A stretch of DNA of 11,973 nt from Desulfobacterales bacterium (GTDB lineage: Bacteria > Desulfobacterota > Desulfobacteria > Desulfobacterales > Desulfobacteraceae). The stretch is from the NCBI GenBank assembly GCA_022361315.1, contig JAKSBB010000894.1, positions 1 to 11,973 on the forward strand, read 5' to 3'. Within the stretch, counting starts at the first letter, position 1. Each line of letters begins with the position of its first letter. Below the pieces are notes generated by a model. The model did not search any database. It worked only from the letters and a program-made list of their open reading frames with translations, and was not told the origin of the DNA. Of the stretch, positions 6,593-11,973 are shown piece after piece. A program made the position numbers and the translations under genes.

Positions 6593-6598
6593 AAGGGG
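6593..6598 (+). promoter_or_regulatory. Ribosome binding site deciding the asmA-like start
   Basis: AAGGGG lies 6 bases upstream of ATG 6605, where an N-terminal membrane anchor begins immediately. The upstream in-frame ATG at 6545 has no such site and would add 20 residues in front of the anchor. Confidence 0.6.
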
Positions 6599-6604
6599 CT
6601 GATC

Positions 6605-8620
6605 ATGACCAAACTCATTCGAAGGGGCCTTTGGATAATTGCGGGGCTGATCTCTTTTATCGCCCTGGGCCTGGCATTTCTGGCCTTTGTACGCGTTCCC
6701 GTTGACCTGACCTCCCGCAAGGACGTTATCGAAACCATTGCCTCCAGGGTCCTGGAACGCCAGGTATTCATTGATGACAGCATCAGTGTGTCAACCTCCC
6801 TGCGCCCTGTTTTCTCCATCAAAGGGCTTCGTATCGGGAATCCCCCCGGCTTTGACGAAACCACGTTTTCACGGATGGACACGGCAAGGCTTCAGGTCGC
6901 CATTCTCCCCCTTTTCCGGTTAAAAATCCATGTGGATGACTTCAGCGTGAACGGTCTCGGGCTTTATCTGCAGGAAAAGGACAACGCTGTAAACTGGACC
7001 TTTGCCGGCCCTGCAGATAATACTCCGCAAGACAGTCAAAAGGCGTCAAAAAGGGAGTGGAAATCCTTAACCCTGACGTCCGACAGCCTGGTGGTGTCAA
7101 ACCTGGATTTCAAAAACATAGAGGTCAGCTTCCGGACCGGAAACCAGGCACCTGTATCCTTTAAAGTTAATTGGTGCAAAGGGTCGGCCCGGGAGGGAGA
7201 GCCCTTTGAGCTGGAGATGGAGGGCAGCCTCATTGACACCCCTTTTTCAGCTTCTGTCCAGGTGGGATCGCTGATGGAGTTTCTTGATCACAACCGGTCA
7301 TGGACAAAGTTCCGCACTGAAATAGCAGGTGCGGTATTCAGCCTGGAAGGGAATGCAGACCTGAATCCGGCCGGACGCCACCTGGAAATGCGGGCCGGGG
7401 TTCAGGGCAAAAACCTGAAAAACTTAAACCGGCTGCTGCGGCTGGACCTGCCCCCGGTCCCCTCTTACCGGGTCAGCGGCCTTCTCAGCCTGACCAGGGA
7501 CCGGGTCGAGTTAAGGGAGATGGTCATATCGGTTTCGGAAAGCCGGCTTAACGGACAGATGACCATAGAGCGGCAGGGGATCCCGCAGGTGGACCTTCAA
7601 CTGACATCCCCGCTGGTTAAAATTGACGATTTTATCTTTGAGAACTGGTCTGCCCGGGATACAGATCAGGAAGAAGCCCCCGGGACAGAACCGGCACAGC
7701 CTGATGACCCGGACAGGCCGGCCATGGAAACCGCTGCCGATCTCCTGGCGCCGGAAACCCTTAAAAAAATAGAACTTCGCGCAAAGATCTCTGCAGAACA
7801 GGTATTGTCAGGAAAAGACCGGCTGGGCAGCGGCAGCCTTGATGCCCGCCTTGAAAAGGGACGGATCACCATTGATCCGCTGACACTCAATCTGCCCGGC
7901 GGCAGCCTCAGCTATGCCGTGTCCCTGAAACCGGACCCGGATAAATCCAATGCCTGGCTGAGGGCCAAAGTAGAAAACTTTGACATCAGTTACCTGGTTC
8001 ACAGGGTGGCTAAGGACTCTGATATGGGGGGCCGGTTTAACCTGGATATGGCCCTTGAAACCAATGCGTCAACCCTTGAAGAGATCCTTGCCAACGGAAA
8101 CGGCCACCTGGATTTTTCAGTCCGCCCCAAAAATATAAAGGCAGGCATCATTGACCTCTGGGCTGTAAACCTTGTAATGGCCGCTGTGGCAAGATCTGAC
8201 AAGAACCAGTCCCAGATCGAATGCCTTGTGGGCCGCTGGTCCATGAAAGACGGCTACCTCACCCCGGATACCTTTGTGATAGACACCTCAAGAATGCGGA
8301 TCTGCGGAAGCGGATGGGCAGATTTCAGGAAAGAAGAGGTGAGTCTCAAAGTTGCGCCGGTCCCTAAAAAACCGGCCTTTTTCAGCCTGGCCACCCCCAT
8401 CGGAATTAAGGGCCGGTTCGCCGATTTCAGCCTCGGCATTTCGCCGGGCGGCGTCGTGGGAACCACCCTTCGCTTTATCACCAGTCCCATCCACGTTCCC
8501 ATCGCCCACATGGCAGGCTTCAGGCTGCCCAAAGATGCCGCAGACATCTGCGACCAGCCCCTGGGGCAGGAGAACCGGCCTGAAAAACCGCCTGCGGGTT
8601 GCCGGGGGTTTTATAAGTAA
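6605..8620 (+). CDS. AsmA-family protein (envelope lipid homeostasis)
   Basis: A 671-residue protein, measured from ATG 6605. Residues 8-28 form one N-terminal transmembrane helix (GLWIIAGLISFIALGLAFLA). Residues about 30-150 match the AsmA N-terminal region: a polybasic start, then VFIDDSISVSTSLRPVFSIK, and GLRIGNPPGFDETTFSRMDT, in which GNPPGF is a hallmark of the family. The middle is repetitive beta-rich sequence with an acidic, proline-rich insert near 352-382 (EEAPGTEPAQPDDPD). The C-terminal part (about 400-640) matches the AsmA C-terminal region, with LDARLEKGRITIDPLTLNLP, then GGSLSY, and DGYLTPDTFVIDTSRMRICG. AsmA-type proteins are anchored in the inner membrane, extend through the periplasm and are linked to outer-membrane assembly and phospholipid transport. 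It follows the mla-hisA operon after 199 bases with its own likely promoter. The GCAGGAGC sequence after its stop begins the dcuB upstream region. Confidence 0.85.
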   Translation: MTKLIRRGLWIIAGLISFIALGLAFLAFVRVPVDLTSRKDVIETIASRVLERQVFIDDSISVSTSLRPVFSIKGLRIGNPPGFDETTFSRMDTARLQVAILPLFRLKIHVDDFSVNGLGLYLQEKDNAVNWTFAGPADNTPQDSQKASKREWKSLTLTSDSLVVSNLDFKNIEVSFRTGNQAPVSFKVNWCKGSAREGEPFELEMEGSLIDTPFSASVQVGSLMEFLDHNRSWTKFRTEIAGAVFSLEGNADLNPAGRHLEMRAGVQGKNLKNLNRLLRLDLPPVPSYRVSGLLSLTRDRVELREMVISVSESRLNGQMTIERQGIPQVDLQLTSPLVKIDDFIFENWSARDTDQEEAPGTEPAQPDDPDRPAMETAADLLAPETLKKIELRAKISAEQVLSGKDRLGSGSLDARLEKGRITIDPLTLNLPGGSLSYAVSLKPDPDKSNAWLRAKVENFDISYLVHRVAKDSDMGGRFNLDMALETNASTLEEILANGNGHLDFSVRPKNIKAGIIDLWAVNLVMAAVARSDKNQSQIECLVGRWSMKDGYLTPDTFVIDTSRMRICGSGWADFRKEEVSLKVAPVPKKPAFFSLATPIGIKGRFADFSLGISPGGVVGTTLRFITSPIHVPIAHMAGFRLPKDAADICDQPLGQENRPEKPPAGCRGFYK

Positions 8621-8651
8621 GCAGGAGCTCTGGCTTCCCTTGCTTTTTCCA

Positions 8652-8681
8652 TTGACATCCGTTCAGGTATTCACATAAAAA
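8652..8681 (+). promoter_or_regulatory. Candidate sigma-70 promoter of dcuB
   Basis: Perfect -35 box TTGACA (8652-8657). The -10 box is less certain: CATAAA (8674-8679, spacing 16) or TAAAAA (8676-8681, spacing 18), each with four matches to TATAAT. The leader to the dcuB start would be about 170 bases and shows no further strong signal apart from the ribosome binding site. Confidence 0.45.
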
Positions 8682-8689
8682 TATACCTG
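8664..8689. promoter_or_regulatory. Inverted repeat overlapping the dcuB promoter, candidate operator
   Basis: CAGGTAT (8664-8670) and ATACCTG (8683-8689) are perfect inverted repeats of 7 bases with a 12-base AT-rich spacer that contains the candidate -10 box. Half-sites whose centres are about 19 bases apart lie on nearly the same DNA face, as for a dimeric repressor. The sequence does not match the FNR palindrome (TTGAT-N4-ATCAA). Confidence 0.4.
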
Positions 8690-8846
8690 TTGTTTTCAAT
8701 TGTTTCAGCATCCATGATTTTGCAGCACCTTAGGGATCGCGCAGGAATTAGTTCTCCTTCTGTTTGCAAAATACCCAATGTTTTAAGGATTTTTGTAAAC
8801 AGACCAGGTGAAGTTATTTTTGCGCGGTCCCTTAACTCTAAATTTT

Positions 8847-8851
8847 AGGAG
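8847..8851 (+). promoter_or_regulatory. Ribosome binding site deciding the dcuB start
   Basis: AGGAG is placed 7 bases before ATG 8859. The longer in-frame start at 8808 would add 17 residues (MKLFLRGPLTLNFRRNF) unlike DcuB N-termini, and has no comparable site. Confidence 0.75.
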
Positions 8852-8858
8852 AAATTTC

Positions 8859-10178
8859 ATGTTCTGGGTTCATATGCTTTTATTATTGGTCATCATCTTC
8901 ATCGGCATCCGCTATGGCGGCATCGCCTTTGGTCTTCTGGGAGGCTTTGGTGTCTCCATTCTGGTATTTGTATTCGGTATTGTTCCGGGATCACCGCCGG
9001 TCAGTGTCATGCTTATCATTCTTGCGGTGGTGGCTGCATCCGCCACCCTGGAGGCCACGGGCGGGCTGAACCTCCTGGTGGCCTATGCGGAAAAACTATT
9101 GCGGAACCATCCCCAGTATGTGGTCTACCTGGGTCCATTGTGCACCTACAGCCTCACCGTGCTTGTGGGTACCGGCCACTCGGTGTATCCCCTGCTGCCG
9201 GTTATTTACGATGTGGCGTATAAACAGGGCATCCGGCCGGAGCGTCCCCTGGCCGTTTCCACCATTGCCTCCCAGATGGGTATCACGGCCAGCCCCATTG
9301 CCGCGGCAGCGGCTGTGGTGATGGCCACTGCCGTGGACAACCAGTTGGCCATCGGCCTGGTGGATGTATTAAAGATCACGATTCCCGCCACCCTGACCGG
9401 GATGCTGGTGGCTGCCACCTGGAGCCTGAAGCGGGGTAAGGACCTGGATAAGGATAAGGTTTTCCAGGAAAAGATGAAAGACCCCGAATTCGCGAGGGAA
9501 GTGGCCGGTGACGGGGAAGAGGGCCGGGAAAAGGAAATTGATCCCAAGGCCCATAAGGGGCTGTTTATTTTTCTGGGCGGCATTCTCTGCGTCATCCTGG
9601 TGGCCCTGTTTTCAAAAAGTGTCCTGCCGGAAGGGGTGGGCATGTCCGTGGCCATTCAGTTCATGATGCTCACGGTGGGGGCAGTCATTCTCTTTGCCAC
9701 CAATGTCAGCCCCAAAGATATCGCCCATTCCAACGTATTCAACGCCGGCATGGTTGCCGTTCTCATCATTTTCGGCATTGCCTGGCTGTCAGACACCATT
9801 ATCGGCGCCCATAAGGACTATCTCATCGGCCTTGTCAGCGGGATGGTGGAGGCATGGCCCTGGTCCTTTGCCTTTGCCATGTTCATTGTCTCTGTTTTCC
9901 TGAAGAGCCAGGCAGCCGTCCTCACCATAATGCTGCCCCTGGGATTCCTGCTGAACATCCCGCCGGAAGTACTTATCGGGGTATTGCCGGCCTGCTATGC
10001 CTATTTCTTTTTCCCCTTTTACCCCAGCGATCTTGCCGCCATCAGCTTTGACCGGACAGGCACCACTGCCATCGGCAAGTATGTACTGAACCACAGCTTC
10101 ATGATTCCCGGTGTCATCGGCGTCGGCACCGCCACGATCATCGGCTATTTCCTGTCCATGGCGTTGTCATCCTTTTAA
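8859..10178 (+). CDS. dcuB: Anaerobic C4-dicarboxylate transporter, DcuB type
   Basis: A 439-residue inner-membrane carrier of the Dcu family, which takes up or exchanges fumarate, malate, aspartate and succinate under anaerobic conditions. It follows E. coli DcuB in several stretches: GGIAFGLLGGFGVSILVFVF near the N-terminus, PGSPPVSVMLIILAVVAASA, ATGGLNLLVAYAEKLLRNHP, GTGHSVYPLLPVIYDVAYKQ, and GIRPERPLAVSTIASQMGIT, with the SFMIPGVIG segment near the C-terminus. Length fits (E. coli DcuB 446). Most of the chain is hydrophobic; one charged cytoplasmic loop lies at about 190-235 (KRGKDLDKDKVFQEKMKDPE and beyond). GTGHSVYPLLPVIYDV favours DcuB over DcuA. It stands alone between an AsmA-like gene and a convergent regulator, with its own promoter and terminator. 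In a sulfate reducer it would supply or exchange fumarate and succinate; this is inference. Confidence 0.9.
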   Translation: MFWVHMLLLLVIIFIGIRYGGIAFGLLGGFGVSILVFVFGIVPGSPPVSVMLIILAVVAASATLEATGGLNLLVAYAEKLLRNHPQYVVYLGPLCTYSLTVLVGTGHSVYPLLPVIYDVAYKQGIRPERPLAVSTIASQMGITASPIAAAAAVVMATAVDNQLAIGLVDVLKITIPATLTGMLVAATWSLKRGKDLDKDKVFQEKMKDPEFAREVAGDGEEGREKEIDPKAHKGLFIFLGGILCVILVALFSKSVLPEGVGMSVAIQFMMLTVGAVILFATNVSPKDIAHSNVFNAGMVAVLIIFGIAWLSDTIIGAHKDYLIGLVSGMVEAWPWSFAFAMFIVSVFLKSQAAVLTIMLPLGFLLNIPPEVLIGVLPACYAYFFFPFYPSDLAAISFDRTGTTAIGKYVLNHSFMIPGVIGVGTATIIGYFLSMALSSF

Positions 10179-10223
10179 ATTAAAACAGCCGGCTGTTTTT
10201 TCACTGCCGGCTGTTTTAATTTT
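10177..10223. terminator. Intrinsic terminator of dcuB, probably bidirectional
   Basis: A perfect 17-base inverted repeat: 10177-10193 (containing AAAACAGCCGGC) pairs with 10206-10222 (containing GCCGGCTGTTTT), with a 12-base loop. The 3' arm is T-rich (TTTTAATTT), so both strands present a GC stem followed by U-rich sequence. It begins within the dcuB stop codon. Confidence 0.85.
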
Positions 10224-10335
10224 CGCCTGTTTTTGGGTATTGAAGAATAATGCGTTATTTGCTGTGCAAGCACTGCAATTAATCATTGAATCGGAACAGA
10301 GTTTTGAGACCCGCTATAGGAATCGTTACAAACCA

Positions 10336-10398
10336 ACTTGATCTAAATTGTTTTCAAAACCCCCTAAAAACCGGGGTTTTGAAAACAAAAGATCAAGT
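10336..10398. terminator. Large inverted repeat between convergent genes, likely terminator of the regulator gene
   Basis: The outer arms ACTTGATCT (10336-10344) and AGATCAAGT (10390-10398) and the inner arms TTGTTTTCAAAACCCC (10348-10363) and GGGGTTTTGAAAACAA (10373-10388) are each perfect complements, giving 25 pairs with a 3-versus-1 internal bulge and a 9-base loop. The inner AAAACCCC/GGGGTTTT stem has the A-tract/T-tract layout of a bidirectional intrinsic terminator. It ends 17 bases from the regulator's stop codon at 10416. The outer extension is longer than a terminator needs, so a palindromic repeat element is an alternative. Confidence 0.6.
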
Positions 10399-10415
10399 AA
10401 CTTTGGAGCCGATCC

Positions 10416-11966
10416 TTAAGTCTGGTTTCTTCTTATATCCAGTTTCCGCATTCTGGAGGCAAAGGTTGACCGGTTGATGCCCGACGCCCGGGCCGCCCAG
10501 GTGATGTTCCAATTGTACTTTTTCATCAATGCCCTGACATAGGCCTTTTCCATGGCAGGCCAGCTCATGCCTGACAGGTCAACCAGGAATTCATTGTCTG
10601 CCGCGGAGGTCAAATTGGTCTCACCTGCCCGGGTATCGGAAGGACCTGTATCCAGTTCACGGATATGATCGGGCAGGTTCGTGGTCTGGATATACTCGCC
10701 GGGGGTGGTGACCATGAGGTAACGGATCAGGTTCTCAAGCTCCCGGATGTTTCCCGGCCAGGCATAGGCCACCAGGTGCTGCATGGTTTCGGGCACCACC
10801 TTTTTCTCCGGTGCATCCGCCTTCATGGCTTCGGTAACAAGGAAATGCTTGACCAGCAGGGGAATATCCTCCCGCCTGTCCCTCAGGGGCGGCAGGTGCA
10901 CCGGGAGCACGGACAGGCGGTAATAGAGATCCTGCCTGAACTTGTTTTCCACGATCATCTGCTTGATGTCCTTGTTTGTGGCGGCCACGATCCGGACATC
11001 AATGTGCCTGACCCGGGTGGAGCCAAGGGGTTTGATCTCATTTTTCTGAAGCACCCTGAGCAGCCCGGCCTGGGTGCTCATGGGCATATCCCCGATTTCA
11101 TCAAGAAAGACTGTGCCGCCGTCGGCTGCTTCAAAGAGCCCTGCCTTATCCCTGGTGGCCCCGGTAAAGGCCCCTTTTTTATATCCGAACAGCTCACTTT
11201 CCAGAAGGGTTTCGGGGATGGCGGAACAATTCTGAACCAGGAAGGGTTTCTTGGCCCGGCCGCTGTCCTTGTGGAGCTGCTCGGCCACCAGTTCCTTGCC
11301 CGTGCCGCTCTCGCCGGTGATCAGCACGTGAAAATCCGTGTCAGCATAACTCCTGACCAATTCCATGCTTTTATGGAACTCCTCGCTCTGTCCTATGATG
11401 GCGTGTTCCTTTTTCATCCTGGACAGAGCGGACTTCAGATGGGTGGCACGTTCCCGCTCCAGCGAGTAGAGCATGGCATTGCTCATGGCAATGGAACAGA
11501 TATCCACAAGATTCTGTAGGGGTTCAAGATAGCCTGCATCCAGGTTGAGCCGGTTCTTCTCCGGGGTTGTATCGATAATCTGGACAGCGCCGTACACCTC
11601 TTTTTCCATGAAAAACAAGGGGAAACAGAGAATCTGACTGCTTTTTACCGCAAAATCCTCCTCCACCTCTTTATTGTGACGGCGGTCACTGCCGGTTTCC
11701 GCAATGGTCATCTTCCCGTTTTCAATGACCCAGCCCACAATGGATGGGTGGCTTGCCTCCAGAACCACCCCTTTGATATTTTCGCTTTCTGCCCCGGCAG
11801 CTTCAATACACACATAGGTCAGCTCCTTTTTTATCCAGATGGACCCCCGCTTTACATTCTGGATTTTCAGCAGTGCATTTAGAAATTTCTTTTGCAGTGC
11901 ATCCGGGTCCAGCTCTTTAAACAACTCATAATCCATCCTCCGGAGCGCCTCTTTACTATCAGTCAT
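10416..11966 (-). CDS. Sigma-54-dependent transcriptional activator (GAF, AAA+, Fis-type HTH)
   Basis: A 516-residue enhancer-binding protein. Residues about 20-165 form a GAF-like sensor domain. Residues about 188-425 are the AAA+ domain: Walker A GESGTGKE at 218-225, the sigma-54 contact loop GAFTGA at 265-270, Walker B GTVFLDE at 284-290, sensor I AATN at 328-331, arginine-finger region FRQDLYYRL at 343-351, and [10 protein letters not shown] at 403-412. Residues about 470-512 form a Fis-type helix-turn-helix ([20 protein letters not shown]). All ATPase and sigma-54 residues are intact. There is no response-regulator receiver domain, so it likely senses a small molecule through GAF. The ATG at 11966 is 7 bases from the window edge and the frame stays open beyond it, so its ribosome binding site cannot be seen and the true start may lie further out. 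It converges on dcuB; its target promoter is not identified. Confidence 0.9.
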   Translation of the reverse strand: MTDSKEALRRMDYELFKELDPDALQKKFLNALLKIQNVKRGSIWIKKELTYVCIEAAGAESENIKGVVLEASHPSIVGWVIENGKMTIAETGSDRRHNKEVEEDFAVKSSQILCFPLFFMEKEVYGAVQIIDTTPEKNRLNLDAGYLEPLQNLVDICSIAMSNAMLYSLERERATHLKSALSRMKKEHAIIGQSEEFHKSMELVRSYADTDFHVLITGESGTGKELVAEQLHKDSGRAKKPFLVQNCSAIPETLLESELFGYKKGAFTGATRDKAGLFEAADGGTVFLDEIGDMPMSTQAGLLRVLQKNEIKPLGSTRVRHIDVRIVAATNKDIKQMIVENKFRQDLYYRLSVLPVHLPPLRDRREDIPLLVKHFLVTEAMKADAPEKKVVPETMQHLVAYAWPGNIRELENLIRYLMVTTPGEYIQTTNLPDHIRELDTGPSDTRAGETNLTSAADNEFLVDLSGMSWPAMEKAYVRALMKKYNWNITWAARASGINRSTFASRMRKLDIRRNQT

Positions 11967-11973
11967 GAAATAA

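Noticed and set aside
8580..8615. Possible terminator at the end of the asmA-like gene (AAAACC and GGTTTT)
   Set aside because: It lies inside the last codons, the stem is short with poor inner pairing, and the T-run is only four bases.
8631..8643. Possible sigma-54 promoter upstream of dcuB (TGGCTTCCCTTGC)
   Set aside because: The GG and GC elements are 8 bases apart, whereas sigma-54 promoters need 10.
11444..11457. TGGCACGTTCCCGC, resembling a sigma-54 promoter
   Set aside because: It lies inside the regulator coding sequence and the GG to GC spacing is 9 rather than 10.
10665..11519. Long forward-strand frame of 284 codons opposite the sigma-54 activator
   Set aside because: It is a shadow of the AAA+ gene on the opposite strand and has no recognisable domain of its own.

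Overview
The window looks like chromosomal DNA of a Gram-negative, anaerobic deltaproteobacterium, most likely a sulfate reducer of the Desulfobacter/Desulfobacteraceae type. This is inferred from four things together: a Mla-type outer-membrane lipid transport operon, an anaerobic C4-dicarboxylate carrier, a sigma-54 activator, and a eukaryotic-type HisA. No rRNA or other taxonomic marker is present, so the assignment is tentative.

Layout: (1) Positions 1-862 are visibly AT-rich and hold the remains of an AbiE-like toxin-antitoxin pair: the C-terminus of an AbiEi-like antitoxin, overlapped by a nucleotidyltransferase toxin gene that has lost an internal, frameshifting segment. (2) Positions 863-1473 have no convincing gene but are rich in inverted repeats, including a GC-rich three-stem fold at 982-1114. 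(3) Positions 1474-6405 are one tightly packed operon on the + strand with overlapping stops and starts: a STAS-MlaE permease fusion, the MlaF ATPase, the MlaD MCE protein, a PqiC/YmbA-like auxiliary lipoprotein, a small unknown two-TM membrane protein, and a eukaryotic-type HisA. (4) Positions 6605-8620 encode a large AsmA-family protein with its own likely promoter. (5) Positions 8859-10178 encode a DcuB-type C4-dicarboxylate transporter, preceded by a promoter-like site with an overlapping dyad. (6) Positions 10177-10398 hold two strong inverted repeats, likely terminators, between convergent genes. (7) Positions 10416-11966 (- strand) encode a GAF/AAA+/Fis sigma-54-dependent activator.

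How the genes work together: the MlaEFD proteins plus lipoprotein should form an inner-membrane ABC/MCE complex that moves lipids across the envelope, and AsmA-family proteins act in the same process, so 1474-8620 reads as an envelope-lipid neighbourhood with a histidine gene attached to the operon end. DcuB would import or exchange fumarate/succinate-type acids. The sigma-54 activator's target is not evident here: no -24/-12 promoter was found upstream of dcuB.

I did not find a clearly new multi-gene system. The best candidates for something undescribed are the structured 982-1142 element, the hybrid Mla/Pqi operon with its unknown fifth gene and HisA, and the dyad at the dcuB promoter.
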